A DNA stretch of 64,000 nucleotides from Acidisarcina sp. (GCA_035539175.1 DATLIY010000003.1:186001-250000), one strand, 5' to 3'. Numbered from the stretch's first letter, positions 35,645-45,328 are shown. The notes: generated by a model not told the origin, from the sequence alone. Translations and numbers: made by a program.

Positions 35645-36100
35645 GGGCTATCCTCGCTGGCGTTAGTGCTACGGAAGGGAATTGCGAACCGCATCCGGGC
35701 AGTGTCCAGGATGGGTATCGCGCTAAAAAACGGTCCTTCCGAGCGGAGTTAGTCGCCTGCAAAAAGATTGGGCCGAGTGCGTGTTGGCAGTACGTGGAGA
35801 TATTTCCGGGGAGTGAGCGTCCGCGCAAAGGATTGCGACCAGCAATGTATGCCGGTGAGGACGTCGGTAGACTGAACGGAACGACGCATCTGCGCTTCCC
35901 CCGTTGGTCGAGAGCATAGCACGCCACTCATACGCCGCAAAAGATCCTTCGCGGTCTGCGGTAGCGGCCACGAGCATGGGGCACGGGCGGTGGTGATCCG
36001 GCGGGATCGGAGGCGATTCTTTTCAAGCGGATCCGAGGCGGGACTCGAGCCGCGGGATTCGAGCCGCAGGAATGCGTGCCCCTGATACGATGAAAATAAC
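35645..36100. other. Intergenic region with no gene seen
   Basis: 456 bases between divergent genes. Minus-strand frames run through it but look like random GC-rich translation (many Arg, Ala, Pro) with no ribosome site. It should contain both promoters; the only structure noted is the short tandem repeat near its right end. Confidence 0.5.
36040..36067. repeat. Two-copy 14-bp tandem repeat before aroB
   Basis: GGGACTCGAGCCGC (36040-36053) is followed directly by GGGATTCGAGCCGC (36054-36067), 13 of 14 identical, 33 bases before the aroB start. Possibly an operator or a replication slip. Confidence 0.45.
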
Positions 36101-37198
36101 GTGGCAAATATCCCGGTCCAAACTACTTCCGCAAGTTATAACGTCCTGACAGGCGACGGGTTACTCCGGTCGCTGCTTCCGCGCACGGTGCGCGCTCTCG
36201 GCCGCAAGCCGCAGCGGATCTTCGTGCTTACTTCGCCAGAAATCTGGGCCTTGTGGTCGAAGAGCTTTCTCGCTTCTTTTCAAAAGGATGCGCCTGCGGT
36301 GCTCTTTCTGCCCGCGGGAGAAACGCATAAGCACATGCGGAGTGTCGAAGCTCTTGCCCGGCAACTGGCCCAGGCGGGAGCCGACCGCTCCTCGCTGCTG
36401 ATCGCCTTTGGCGGCGGCATTGTTGGCGATCTGGGCGGCTTTCTGGCTGCCATTTACATGCGCGGCATCGACTACATTCAGGTGCCCACCACGTTGCTCG
36501 CCCAGGTAGACTCCTCTATCGGTGGCAAGACGGGCGCGAATCTTCCTGAGGGCAAGAATCTGGTCGGCTGCTTCTACCAGCCGCGCGCGGTCTTTGCCGA
36601 TGTTGCCCCCCTGCAGACCCTGCCGGAACGGGAGCTGCGTGCTGGACTTTTTGAGAGCATCAAGGCGGGCATTATTCGCGATGCCCGTTTGTTTACCTAT
36701 CTGGAACGCAACTCGGCGGCCGTTCTGGGGCGCGATCCGAAGGCGCTGGAGCATGTCATCGCGGCATCGATCCGCATGAAGGCCGCGGTGGTCAGCGAAG
36801 ACGAACGCGAATCCGGCGTGCGCATGCATTTGAATCTGGGACATACCCTTGGCCATGCATTGGAGGCGGCTACCTCCTACCGCAAATTTCTGCACGGAGA
36901 GGCCGTGGGGCTGGGCATGATCGCCGCGGTGGAGATTGGCCTGGAGCGGAAGACCCTGACAGCCGCGCAGGCTGAGCGCATCACCCGCCTGATCGATCTC
37001 TATGGCCCGTTCCCGCATGCTTCCCTCAGCCCGGAAAAGCTCCTCGCCGCCTCCAGCCGCGACAAGAAGCACTCTGCCGGGATTCGCCGCTTTGTGCTCC
37101 CCGTAGGCATTGGCAACGCGGTTGTGGTGGAAGACGTGACCACCGGCGAGCTGACCCGCGCTGCGGAAGCGATGCTGCGCAAAAGGAAGACGCCGTGA
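36101..37198 (+). CDS. aroB: 3-dehydroquinate synthase
   Basis: 365 residues, GTG start without a strong ribosome site. Second step of the shikimate pathway: DAHP to 3-dehydroquinate, with NAD and a divalent metal. Clear motifs: [15 protein letters not shown] for [29 protein letters not shown] (metal glutamate), and [15 protein letters not shown] plus [11 protein letters not shown] (metal histidines). The menG start overlaps its stop (GTGA), so the two are co-translated; both feed aromatic/quinone metabolism since chorismate is the menaquinone precursor. Confidence 0.95.
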   Translation: MANIPVQTTSASYNVLTGDGLLRSLLPRTVRALGRKPQRIFVLTSPEIWALWSKSFLASFQKDAPAVLFLPAGETHKHMRSVEALARQLAQAGADRSSLLIAFGGGIVGDLGGFLAAIYMRGIDYIQVPTTLLAQVDSSIGGKTGANLPEGKNLVGCFYQPRAVFADVAPLQTLPERELRAGLFESIKAGIIRDARLFTYLERNSAAVLGRDPKALEHVIAASIRMKAAVVSEDERESGVRMHLNLGHTLGHALEAATSYRKFLHGEAVGLGMIAAVEIGLERKTLTAAQAERITRLIDLYGPFPHASLSPEKLLAASSRDKKHSAGIRRFVLPVGIGNAVVVEDVTTGELTRAAEAMLRKRKTP

Positions 37199-37965
37199 CC
37201 ATGGCCGCACCCGGAGCCCAACCCGAAGGCGCCAGGGACGAGCATGGCGCGGCGACTGCTGTCCGCGAGATGTTCGACACCATCGCGCCGCGCTATGACC
37301 TGCTCAATCATGTCCTCTCCGTCAATATTGACCGGCTGTGGTGGTGGCGGACTGCGCGTCGATTTCGTGCGATTCTTGCCCGTCCGGACGCAGCGGTTTT
37401 GGACATCTGCTGCGGAACCGGGGACATGACACTGGCACTGCTGCGTCGCCGTCCCGCAAAGGCGCGGCCCATTCTTGCGGCGGACTTTTCTCACCAGATG
37501 CTGCGCCGCGGCGCCGCCAAATTCGGGCCTCGAGGCGGAGCCAGACTCAGAAACGGTGGCGCGGAAGCGATCGAGGCGGATGCGCTGCATCTTCCCCTGG
37601 CCGCAGCCTCGCTCGATCTGGTCGTCTCTGCCTTCGGATTTCGCAATCTTGCAAATTATCAGGCGGGTCTTGAGGAGTTTCATCGAGCGCTCAAGCCCGG
37701 GGGGGAGGTCGGAATCCTCGACTTCAATGAACCCGGCGGCTTGCTGGGAAAGCTCTACTCGCTCTATTTCCATCACGTCCTGCCTGCCATCGGGGCGGTA
37801 ATCTCCGGGGTCTCGGGCCCTTATACCTATCTCCCCACATCGGTGCAACGCTTCCCGCCGCCACCAGAGATGCTGGAGATCATGAAGCGGGCGGGCTTTC
37901 GCGATGTTTCCTGGACGCCCTACAGCCTGGGAATTGCGGGACTGTATCGCGGAGTGAAGAGCTAG
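37195..37965 (+). CDS. ubiE: Demethylmenaquinone methyltransferase (UbiE/MenG)
   Basis: 256 residues. The family signature [19 protein letters not shown] is at residues 26-44; SAM motif I is [12 protein letters not shown] (69-80); SAFGFRNL and [10 protein letters not shown] complete the class I methyltransferase core. It methylates demethylmenaquinone, the last step of menaquinone synthesis. Start may be GTG 37195, overlapping the aroB stop, or ATG 37201; both lie before a variable Ala-rich N-terminus. Acidobacteria mostly use menaquinone, so the menG role is more likely than ubiquinone. Confidence 0.92.
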   Translation: MTMAAPGAQPEGARDEHGAATAVREMFDTIAPRYDLLNHVLSVNIDRLWWWRTARRFRAILARPDAAVLDICCGTGDMTLALLRRRPAKARPILAADFSHQMLRRGAAKFGPRGGARLRNGGAEAIEADALHLPLAAASLDLVVSAFGFRNLANYQAGLEEFHRALKPGGEVGILDFNEPGGLLGKLYSLYFHHVLPAIGAVISGVSGPYTYLPTSVQRFPPPPEMLEIMKRAGFRDVSWTPYSLGIAGLYRGVKS

Positions 37966-38106
37966 GGTCTGTTCACCCTACCTGGGCCCGTCCCCCGCAA
38001 CAGGTAGTGTTAATAGGCCCTGTGCCAAACCTATTTCCGTCTATTCTGAAAGGCAAGTTGAGCGTCGCTCTAGCCCCTCAACAACTCATGGCTGTAGGCT
38101 TATCCT

Positions 38107-39540
38107 ATGTCGGTGACTGCAACCGAAACGACCGCGCAACAGCTTAGCAAGGAGAAGCGCACCGTTGCGCTCATGTCCGTTGCTGCGGCTACCGGCATGA
38201 CGCTGCTCAAGCTCGTCACCGGTTTGCTGACCGGCTCGCTGGGTATGCTCTCCGACGCGGCGCACTCCGGGCTGGATCTGCTCGGTGCTGGCCTGACATT
38301 TTTCTCGGTGCGCGTCTCGGACCGCCCGGCGGACGAAGCCTACACCTACGGACGCGGCAAGATCGAGAACCTGTCGGCCTTCACCGAGACATTTCTCATG
38401 GCCGTCTCCTGCATCTGGATTGTCAGCGAGGCCGTCTCGCGCATCTTTCTCCACCCGGTCGAGATTAAGCCTTCCATCTGGCCCTTCGGTGTGCTGCTGC
38501 TCTCCATGGCGGTCGATTACTGGCGGTCGCACCAACTCATCGCGGTAGCACGCCGCACAGGCAGCCAGGCGCTTGAAGCCGACGCCTTGCACTTTGCCTC
38601 GGATATCTGGTCCAGCATTGCGGTCTTCCTCGGTCTGGGCGCGTCCACAATAGGCATCCGATTTCATCTGCCGTGGCTGCGCTTTGCGGATCCTATTGCC
38701 GCGGTCACGGTCTCTGTCCTGATTCTCAACTTCAGTTGGAAGCTGGCACGGCAGACGATCGCGGTGCTCATGGATTCCGTTCCTGCCGAGACGCGCTATC
38801 GCATGCTGGCCGAAGTGCAGCGCACGGATGGCGTTCTGTCTGTGGAGCAGGCGCGGGTGCGGCGCTCCGGCAACTCCTATTTCGCGGATCTCACTCTCGC
38901 GCTCCCCCGCAATCTCACCTTCCAGCGCACAGAGCAGCTTGTCCGCGAGGCTACAGCTGCGGTCAACCGCATCCTGCCCAATGCAGATGTTGTCATTCAC
39001 ACTGTGCCTCGCGCCGGGTTTGCTGAAAGCATCTTCGATCGTGTTCGCGCGGTCGCCTCGCGCAACAACGTGGCCATTCACGACGTCAGCGTGCAATCCT
39101 TCCATGGAAAGCTGCGCGTGGAGCAGCACGTAGAGGTGGCTGAACAAATGTCCCTGCGCGATGCCCATGACTTTGTCTGTCGTCTGGAGTCGGAGATACG
39201 AAGCGAAATTCCCGAGCTGCAGTCCGTACTGACGCATATTGAGAGCGAGCCGGCAACCATTGAAGAGCCTGTGAGCATGGACCGGGACGATAAAATTCTC
39301 GAGATGAATCTGCGCGAGGCAGGATCGCACTTTCCTGAGATCGTAGACATCCACGAGATCGTGGTCGGACGCGCGGGAGAGCGGATCCAGGTCTCCTGCC
39401 ACTGTACGTTGCCCGACGACATGAGCATGCAACGCGTACACGAGGTGATCACCTCGCTCGAAGCACATTTCCGGGTAAAGAGTCCCGAGGTCTATCGCGT
39501 GCTGATCCACCCGGAACCGATTACCGACAACACGCACTGA
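38107..39540 (+). CDS. Cation diffusion facilitator with extended cytosolic tail
   Basis: 477 residues. Six helices in the first 210 residues, with LSDAAHSGLDLLGA in helix 2 and ADALHFASDIWSS in helix 5, the metal site of CDF exporters of Zn, Mn, Fe or Co. After it come three similar stretches of about 75 residues (about 222-300, 305-382 and 395-470), each running from a conserved Val-His strand to a Val-x-x-His-x-Glu/Pro end; each resembles the single ZT-dimer domain of normal CDF proteins. That makes it about 160 residues longer than usual. Proton antiport is expected. Metal cannot be fixed by eye. Confidence 0.88.
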   Translation: MSVTATETTAQQLSKEKRTVALMSVAAATGMTLLKLVTGLLTGSLGMLSDAAHSGLDLLGAGLTFFSVRVSDRPADEAYTYGRGKIENLSAFTETFLMAVSCIWIVSEAVSRIFLHPVEIKPSIWPFGVLLLSMAVDYWRSHQLIAVARRTGSQALEADALHFASDIWSSIAVFLGLGASTIGIRFHLPWLRFADPIAAVTVSVLILNFSWKLARQTIAVLMDSVPAETRYRMLAEVQRTDGVLSVEQARVRRSGNSYFADLTLALPRNLTFQRTEQLVREATAAVNRILPNADVVIHTVPRAGFAESIFDRVRAVASRNNVAIHDVSVQSFHGKLRVEQHVEVAEQMSLRDAHDFVCRLESEIRSEIPELQSVLTHIESEPATIEEPVSMDRDDKILEMNLREAGSHFPEIVDIHEIVVGRAGERIQVSCHCTLPDDMSMQRVHEVITSLEAHFRVKSPEVYRVLIHPEPITDNTH

Positions 39541-39560
39541 TCTGCATATTGGGAGGCACC

Positions 39561-39977
39561 ATGATTGCGAGCGCCACGTGGAAGAAGGACAGCGAATTCG
39601 AGGCCATCTCGGAGAGCGGCCACTCTGTGCTCTTCGATGCAGGCCCGGACCACTCTGCCGGGCCCAGTCCGATGGAAGCGGTGCTCATGGCCTTATGCGG
39701 TTGCACGTCGGTCGATGTTGTGGCCATCCTCGGAAAGAAGCGCGAACCCTTTACCGGCCTGAAGGTCTCCGCTACTGCCGAGCAGGCTGGCGCGCCACCG
39801 CGTGTCTTCACCCGCATCCACCTTGTCTATCGCGTCAGCGGGAAGGTGTCGCACAAGGCGATGGAGGACGCCGTCTCTCTCTCGAAGAATAAATACTGCT
39901 CCGTGTCCAAGATGCTCGAAAAAGCGGCAGAAATCGACTTTGCCATAGAGTATGAAGACGAGCAGGCTGCTGTCTAA
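39561..39977 (+). CDS. OsmC family protein
   Basis: 138 residues. The two redox cysteines of the OsmC/Ohr fold are present: MALCGCTSVDVVAIL and KNKYCSVSKMLEKAA. The N-terminal half has the PSPMEAVLMAL helix entry usual for the YhfA-like OsmC branch. Such proteins reduce hydroperoxides with thiol partners. Start at ATG 39561 follows GGGAGG by four bases; an upstream in-frame TTG would precede that site. Lies 20 bases after the CDF transporter. Confidence 0.9.
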   Translation: MIASATWKKDSEFEAISESGHSVLFDAGPDHSAGPSPMEAVLMALCGCTSVDVVAILGKKREPFTGLKVSATAEQAGAPPRVFTRIHLVYRVSGKVSHKAMEDAVSLSKNKYCSVSKMLEKAAEIDFAIEYEDEQAAV

Positions 39978-39997
39978 AACAGGCGATAACAGGCATA

Positions 39998-40756
39998 ATG
40001 ATTCGTTTCTTCCAATTCGCTGTCGCAGTCCTTTTACTGGCTCTCGTGACCCTTCTGGCAGCCATTACGACGATGCACTTTGCCATCCATGGCGCGGAAG
40101 TTACGGTACCGGATTTTCGCGGCATGACCGTAACGGAGGCTACCCACAAAGCGATCCTTCTCGGCGTCAACCTGAGCGTGGATAACCGCTTCTACTCGGC
40201 AGAGGTTCCTGCAGACCGCGTTCTCAGCCAGTCTCCGGCACCCGGCACCGTGGTTCGGCGGGAGTGGCACGTTCGAATTACGCAGAGTCTCGGACCGCAG
40301 AAGGTCTCCATCCCCAACGTCGTGGGACAGGAAGAGCGAATGGCCACCATCCAGATTCGACGGCTCGGCCTCGACCTTGGAACCGTGGCTCACCTGCCGA
40401 TGGACAGTGCTGCGCCGGGGACGGTCATCGCGCAGACTCCGCCTCCCGATGCCGCAGGGGTTGAGCGTCCGACGGTCAGCCTGCTGATTGCGGAACCGCC
40501 CTCCGCACCCGCGGCAGGATTTGTAATGCCGGATCTGACAGGACAAACCGCAGCCGCGGCGAGCTATGCGGTAACTCACGTTGGCCTCAAACTGTCGGCA
40601 TGGAAAGATATCCAGGTTCCCATTGAGCCGCCATCGCAGAATTCTGGCCAGCCCATCAAACCTGTAGTCGCGCCCGGCACGGTCGTGGCGCAAAGCCCGG
40701 CACCCGGCTTCCGCGTGGATCCGACGATGGGCGTCGAACTCACCATCGCACGATAA
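39998..40756 (+). CDS. PASTA-domain membrane protein
   Basis: 252 residues. One N-terminal membrane helix (residues about 5-27) anchors three PASTA repeats outside the membrane: VTVPDFRGMTVTEATHKA to VRITQS (about 35-95), VSIPNVVGQEERMATIQI to VSLLIA (about 103-163), and FVMPDLTGQTAAAASYAV to VELTIAR (about 174-252), each closing with a PGTVVxQSPxPG block. PASTA domains bind muropeptides or lipid II. No kinase or transpeptidase part is attached, so it may be a cell-wall sensor or scaffold. Convergent with rsmB. Confidence 0.9.
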   Translation: MIRFFQFAVAVLLLALVTLLAAITTMHFAIHGAEVTVPDFRGMTVTEATHKAILLGVNLSVDNRFYSAEVPADRVLSQSPAPGTVVRREWHVRITQSLGPQKVSIPNVVGQEERMATIQIRRLGLDLGTVAHLPMDSAAPGTVIAQTPPPDAAGVERPTVSLLIAEPPSAPAAGFVMPDLTGQTAAAASYAVTHVGLKLSAWKDIQVPIEPPSQNSGQPIKPVVAPGTVVAQSPAPGFRVDPTMGVELTIAR

Positions 40757-40776
40757 CCGGCCCGCAAAAATAAGCT

Positions 40777-42129
40777 TTAGTCACGAATCAGCATCGCGGC
40801 AAAGAATCCATCGCATGCGTGAACTCCCGGCAGCGTGCGGAGAAAGCCGTTGCGGAAGCCAGTCTCCTGGAGTGTGGCGGCGCCTTCCGCGTGGCAAGCC
40901 CCTGTTTCCACTAGCCCGGTAAGCCGGTCCTGCAGCGGAAGCAGCCGGTAACCGGCAGACGATTGCAGGCACTCTGCCACTACCTGCTCGTTTTCCTCCG
41001 GTTCGAGAGAGCAGGTCGAATAGAGCACGCGGCCTCCCGGCTTCACCGCAGACATGACAGATTGGAGGATCGCAATCTGGCGTTCGCGATGCCGCAGAAT
41101 GTCCTCAGGCTTCAGCCGATGACGAATCTCGGGATTGCGTGCGATGGTCCCCGTTCCGCTACAGGGGACATCGCACAGCACCAGATCGAATTCATCTTTG
41201 AAGGGCAGCGTGGCGGCATCCGCAGCCTGGAAGCGCACATGCGTGCTCTCCGGCAGTGCGCGCAGCAGGCCCTTCATCTGCTCCAGCCGCCGGGCGCTGA
41301 CGTCGCAGGCAACAATCGACGATGAGGGATTCTTCTCCGCGAGTATCGTGGTTTTGCCTCCAGGAGCGGCGCAGCAGTCCAGAATAGCGGCGCCCTCTCC
41401 CGCCAGCTCCGCTACCAATTGGGATCCTTCATCCTGAATGCGGACGAGCCCTTTCCGATATGCAACTGTCGCTGTTACATCTCCACGGGCGACCCTGCGC
41501 GCGCGTGTGAGATAGCTGGATGGCGCAAGCTCAATGCCTTCCTGCTGTAAGGCTTCTTCCACGCCGTCGGAAACGATTCGGATATGTAGAGGCGGCTGGT
41601 CCTGATCGAAAGCGCAGATCGCAGCCGCGGCCTCCAGCCCGTAATTCGCAGCCCATCTCTCCACCAGCCATGCAGGATGCGCTGTAGCGCTCGCGATGCC
41701 GACGGGTGTGGTGGAGTCATGCCGCGAGCGTGCTCCTCCGGCAGCAATCTTCCGCAAAACGGCGTTCACCATGCCTGCTGCGAACTTGTTCTCCGCGCTT
41801 TTGGCCAGCTCCACGCTTTCAGAGATAGCCGCGTGCGCCGGAATCCTATCCAGGTGCAGCAGTTGAAATGCGCCCAGGCGCAAGGCGATTCGTATTTCTT
41901 CGCTGAGACGGTTGCCGGGCCGCGTGAGAAAAGCATCCACTTGCGAGTCCAGGGCCATCTGCCAGCGCAGCGTTCCCATCACCAGATTGGTGCAGAGATT
42001 TCGATCGACAGGAGTCAGCAGTTCCACCTGCCTCGAGCGCAGCAGTTCGTCACAGTGTCCCTGGTTGTGCGCAATCTTCAGCAGAATGTTGGACGCCGCC
42101 GCGCGTGCGGGTGAAATCGTAACAGCCAT
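40777..42129 (-). CDS. rsmB: 16S rRNA m5C967 methyltransferase RsmB
   Basis: 450 residues. N-terminal NusB-like RNA-binding domain (about 5-140), then a Rossmann methyltransferase: LDCCAAPGGKT (SAM site), DVPCSGTGTIARNPEI (motif IV cysteine) and YSTCSLEPEENEQVV (motif VI catalytic cysteine). The start at 42129 lies two bases after the fmt stop; upstream frame belongs to fmt. Last gene of the aroC-def-fmt-rsmB run, the usual def-fmt-rsmB translation group. Confidence 0.94.
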   Translation of the reverse strand: MAVTISPARAAASNILLKIAHNQGHCDELLRSRQVELLTPVDRNLCTNLVMGTLRWQMALDSQVDAFLTRPGNRLSEEIRIALRLGAFQLLHLDRIPAHAAISESVELAKSAENKFAAGMVNAVLRKIAAGGARSRHDSTTPVGIASATAHPAWLVERWAANYGLEAAAAICAFDQDQPPLHIRIVSDGVEEALQQEGIELAPSSYLTRARRVARGDVTATVAYRKGLVRIQDEGSQLVAELAGEGAAILDCCAAPGGKTTILAEKNPSSSIVACDVSARRLEQMKGLLRALPESTHVRFQAADAATLPFKDEFDLVLCDVPCSGTGTIARNPEIRHRLKPEDILRHRERQIAILQSVMSAVKPGGRVLYSTCSLEPEENEQVVAECLQSSAGYRLLPLQDRLTGLVETGACHAEGAATLQETGFRNGFLRTLPGVHACDGFFAAMLIRD

Positions 42130-42131
42130 AG

Positions 42132-43067
42132 TTACCCTAGCTTCTCGCCGCTCTTCAGGGCGTGTCCACGGAGGAAGTCCGCGGCCAGCATCCGCTTTTT
42201 GCCTTCGAGTTGAACTTCCGTCGCTTCCAGCCAGGTGCCTTCGCCGCAAGCCAGGAACCAGTGTCCCTGCTCCACCAGAATCTCTCCCGGTTCTGCGGTA
42301 TGCGCCGGCCTGTCGGCCACCTGGATGCGGGAGAGGGAGAGCTTCTTTCCATGGAACACCGTATACGCTCCCGGCCAGGGCTGAAAGCCTCTCCAGCGAT
42401 CGAAGGTCTGTTGCGCGCTGCGCCGGAAGTCAACCGCTCCATCCTCTCGCTTCAGGATAGGAGCCAGTGTTGCGCGGCTCTCGTCCTGCTTCGTGGGCGT
42501 GATGCTTCCCGCTGCAAGCCCCGCAAGTGTCTCCACCATCAGGCTTGCGCCTTGCTGCGCCAGCAGCGGGAAGATCTCGACCGAGGTCTGGTCGGGAAGG
42601 ATGGGCAGCGTGGACTGCAGCAGAATATCGCCGGTATCCAGACCCTCATCCAGGCGCATGGTTGTCGCGCCCGTCACTGTCTCGCCCATCGCTATGGCCC
42701 ACTGGATCGGCGCAGCACCGCGATACTTTGGCAGCAGGGAAGCGTGCAGGTTCAGGTTCCCTTGTGGCGGCAGATCGAGCATCCACTTGGGAATGATCCG
42801 TCCATACGCAACCACGAGAATCGCGTCAGGACGGATTGCCTCCAGTTGCGCGCGGAACTCCAGATTGTTCTTGAGCTTTTCCGGTTGTACCACCGGCAAT
42901 CCGCGGAGAAGAGCCGTTTCCTTGACCGGGGGAATGGTCAGCGCCATGCCTCGGCCGCTTGGCCGGTCGGGCTGCGTAACCACCAGTTCGACGTGATGCC
43001 CGGCCTCGAGGACCGCTTGCAATGTAGGTACGGCGAATTGCGGCGTTCCGCAGAAGACCAGCTTCAC
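42132..43067 (-). CDS. fmt: Methionyl-tRNA formyltransferase
   Basis: 311 residues, full length. The formyltransferase core shows KLVFCGTPQFAVPTLQ at the N-terminus, VVAYGRIIPKWML, the catalytic N-x-H-x-S-L-L-P pattern in NLNLHASLLPKYRGAAPI, and MRLDEGLDTGDIL. The C-terminal OB domain (about 205-311) binds tRNA. Formylates initiator Met-tRNA with 10-formyl-THF; peptide deformylase just upstream removes the group later. Confidence 0.95.
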   Translation of the reverse strand: MKLVFCGTPQFAVPTLQAVLEAGHHVELVVTQPDRPSGRGMALTIPPVKETALLRGLPVVQPEKLKNNLEFRAQLEAIRPDAILVVAYGRIIPKWMLDLPPQGNLNLHASLLPKYRGAAPIQWAIAMGETVTGATTMRLDEGLDTGDILLQSTLPILPDQTSVEIFPLLAQQGASLMVETLAGLAAGSITPTKQDESRATLAPILKREDGAVDFRRSAQQTFDRWRGFQPWPGAYTVFHGKKLSLSRIQVADRPAHTAEPGEILVEQGHWFLACGEGTWLEATEVQLEGKKRMLAADFLRGHALKSGEKLG

Positions 43068-43110
43068 ATCTGCCTCTGCAGGGAAGATTTTTGTGCGTCA
43101 GGCGTAGAGA

Positions 43111-43620
43111 TTACCACTCACCTGCCCTTTGCAGCTTGCGGATCTGACGCAACGCCAGATCGCGCTTCAGCATGCTGATGCGGAAGATGAACAGAATCCC
43201 GTCCAGGTGATCGATTTCATGCTGAATACAGCGCGACAACAGCGCTTCTGCGTCCTTTTCGAACCACTTGCCCTCGAGGTCCTGCGCGCGCACCACGACC
43301 CGGGCCGCACGCGATACCTTGGCGCGAATCTCCGGCAGGCTCAGGCAGCCTTCGTCTTCCAGTTGCTTGCCTTCGCGCAAGATGATCTCGGGATTGACGA
43401 GCACCAGCTTATCTTCAGGATTCTTCTTGAAGCTCAGGTCGATGACCGTCAGGCGCTTGGACACGCCGATTTGCGGTGCCGCCAGCCCAATGCCCTCCGC
43501 CGCGTACATGGACTCAAACATATCGTTTGCCAGCGTCCGCAGTTCTTCGTTGAACTCCGTTACCGGCAGCGCAGGGCGCTGCAGAATGGGGTCAGGATAC
43601 TTAACGATAGGAAGAACCAT
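43111..43620 (-). CDS. def: Peptide deformylase
   Basis: 169 residues. All three motifs: GIGLAAPQIG (43-52), EGCLSLPE with metal ligand C92, and QHEIDHL with H134, E135 and H138. Removes formyl from nascent proteins using Fe2+. I chose the ATG at 43620, with AAGAGAG seven bases upstream; an ATG at 43644 would add eight residues. Twenty-eight bases after the aroC stop and 43 before fmt. Confidence 0.95.
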   Translation of the reverse strand: MVLPIVKYPDPILQRPALPVTEFNEELRTLANDMFESMYAAEGIGLAAPQIGVSKRLTVIDLSFKKNPEDKLVLVNPEIILREGKQLEDEGCLSLPEIRAKVSRAARVVVRAQDLEGKWFEKDAEALLSRCIQHEIDHLDGILFIFRISMLKRDLALRQIRKLQRAGEW

Positions 43621-43648
43621 GGGTAAACTCTCTTGTGCCTTCATCTCT

Positions 43649-44827
43649 TTAGAACCTGTGGATCTGCTCCAGATACCCCTGATAATTGCGCCGGAGTTCC
43701 TGAGCGGAATCGCCTCCAAACTTTTCCATCACCAGCTTCGCAAGGGCAAAGGCCACCATGGCCTCTGCTGCCACACCCGCGGCTGGCACCACGCAGATGT
43801 CGCTCCGCTCATATGCCGCCTTGGTCACTTCGCGGGTCGCAAACGAAACCGAAGCCAGGGGCCGCCGCAGCGTGGAGATCGGCTTCAGATAGCCGCGTAC
43901 AACAATATCCTCGCCATTGGAGATCCCGCCTTCGATGCCTCCTGCGTTGTTGTGGTCACGGATGAAGCGCGTTTGCCCGGCATGCTCCTCGTCGCTGTAG
44001 GCAATGGCGTCGTGTACCTCTGAGCCAAAGGAGTGCGCCGCAGTCACGCCGCGGCCGATCTCGACGGCCTTGACGGCCTGCAAAGACATGACCGTCCAGG
44101 CAAGAATGCCATCCAGGCGCTCGTCCCAGTTGGCATAGGTGCCAATGCCGGCCGGCGCACCGTGGACCACCACCTCAAAAATTCCGCCGACCGTATCGCC
44201 AGTCTTTACGGCGCGATCGACCTCTGCTTTCATGCGCTGCTCGGTCTCCGGGTCGGTGCAGTTCAGCAACACCTCTTCGCGATGCGCGAGAGCCGCAATC
44301 TCTCCCCAGGAGGGAGTCTTTTCCAGCTCCACTGCGCCAACGCGGACGACGTGGCTGGCCACTTCTATGCCCAGCGAACGCAGCAGCGCCTTGGCGAAGG
44401 CACCGCCTGCGACACGCGCTGTCGATTCCCGAGCGGAGGCCCTCTCCAGTACATAGCGGGCATCCGGGAAGCCATACTTCAGAGCGCCAGCCAGATCGGC
44501 GTGGCCTGGACGTGGCGAGGCCACAGCCTTGTGCTTTGCGGGATCGCCTGCCTCAACCGGAAGAATCTCTTCCCAATTCTTCCAGTCGTGGTTCGATATC
44601 TCGATCGCCACCGGCGAGCCGATCGTCTTACCGTGCCGCACTCCAGAGAGTACGTGCGCCTTGTCCTGCTCGATACGCATGCGCCCGCCGCGGCCGTAGC
44701 CCTGCTGGCGGCGCCAAAGTTCGTGGTTCACGAAGTCGAGGTCAACTTCGAGACCGGCTGGAAGTCCCGATACAAGAGCAATCAAGCTCTCGCCGTGCGA
44801 TTCACCTGCAGTGGAAAAACGGATCAT
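43649..44827 (-). CDS. aroC: Chorismate synthase
   Basis: 392 residues. Signatures: STAGESHGESL at the N-terminus, GYGRGGRM, EISNHDWKNW, ARESTARVAGGAFAKALL, AHSFGSEVHD and NNAGGIEGGISNGEDI for reduced FMN and substrate. Final step to chorismate (EPSP to chorismate). In the Shine-Dalgarno region of the following def gene the two are close, so aroC is probably part of the def-fmt-rsmB unit although its product acts with AroB elsewhere in the window. Confidence 0.95.
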   Translation of the reverse strand: MIRFSTAGESHGESLIALVSGLPAGLEVDLDFVNHELWRRQQGYGRGGRMRIEQDKAHVLSGVRHGKTIGSPVAIEISNHDWKNWEEILPVEAGDPAKHKAVASPRPGHADLAGALKYGFPDARYVLERASARESTARVAGGAFAKALLRSLGIEVASHVVRVGAVELEKTPSWGEIAALAHREEVLLNCTDPETEQRMKAEVDRAVKTGDTVGGIFEVVVHGAPAGIGTYANWDERLDGILAWTVMSLQAVKAVEIGRGVTAAHSFGSEVHDAIAYSDEEHAGQTRFIRDHNNAGGIEGGISNGEDIVVRGYLKPISTLRRPLASVSFATREVTKAAYERSDICVVPAAGVAAEAMVAFALAKLVMEKFGGDSAQELRRNYQGYLEQIHRF

Positions 44828-44908
44828 GGGCGTAAAAAACCAGCTTCGATTGTATCGCAGCTCATGGGTTGCAGCTTAGGGGGCGCAGCTCAGTGCCAGG
44901 ATCGCCCG

Positions 44909-45286
44909 CTAGGCAATCAGCCATTCATACTGCTCCTCTGTCAACGGAACGACTGAGAGCCGTCCCTGCTTCACAAGAGGCGAGTCCGTGAAAAGCTTCT
45001 CTTTTTTGATGTCCGAAAGGGCCTTTGGATTCTTTAGCGGCCTGCCGGCCTGGATACGCACCAGCGGAGTCTTGGGATCGGAGGTGTCCACCGACAGCAC
45101 CTTGGCGATTCCCACAGCCGTGCGCACATCTCCCGTGTGGTAGATGACGAGCTTATTTCCCGGCTTCATGGCGGCAAGAAAGTTCACCGCCTGCGGATTG
45201 GCAACGCCATCCCAGATGGTTTCCTTTTCACGCTCCAGATCCGCGAAGGAGTACACATCGGGTTCTGTCTTGAGCAGGTAAGGCAT
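44909..45286 (-). CDS. EVE domain protein
   Basis: 125 residues consisting of one EVE (PUA-like) domain: MPYLLKTEPDVYSFADLE, WDGVANPQAVNFL, GNKLVIYHTGD and ENEQYEWLIA-type end. EVE domains bind modified bases in DNA or RNA, like human THYN1. A strong AGGAGGTG precedes ATG 45286. Lies between the YhaM-like gene and aroC. Confidence 0.9.
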   Translation of the reverse strand: MPYLLKTEPDVYSFADLEREKETIWDGVANPQAVNFLAAMKPGNKLVIYHTGDVRTAVGIAKVLSVDTSDPKTPLVRIQAGRPLKNPKALSDIKKEKLFTDSPLVKQGRLSVVPLTEEQYEWLIA

Positions 45287-45300
45287 CGCTACACCTCCTG

Positions 45301-45328
45301 GCACTACACTTCCCAGCACTACACTTCC
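45301..45328. repeat. Short tandem repeat at the end of the yhaM-like gene
   Basis: GCACTACACTTCC occurs twice (45301-45313 and 45316-45328) with CA between. The copies straddle the stop codon of the upstream gene at 45319-45321 and may be a slippage product. Confidence 0.5.

Noticed and set aside
35520-35977. Minus-strand frames upstream of the aminotransferase
   Set aside because: Arg/Ala/Pro-rich random-looking translation in GC-rich DNA with no ribosome site or family.
36161-37210. Minus-strand frame of 349 codons opposite aroB
   Set aside because: Antisense shadow of aroB; no family features.
38086-39537. Minus-strand frame of 483 codons opposite the CDF gene
   Set aside because: Antisense mirror of a clear CDF transporter in high-GC DNA; His/Arg-rich with no domains.
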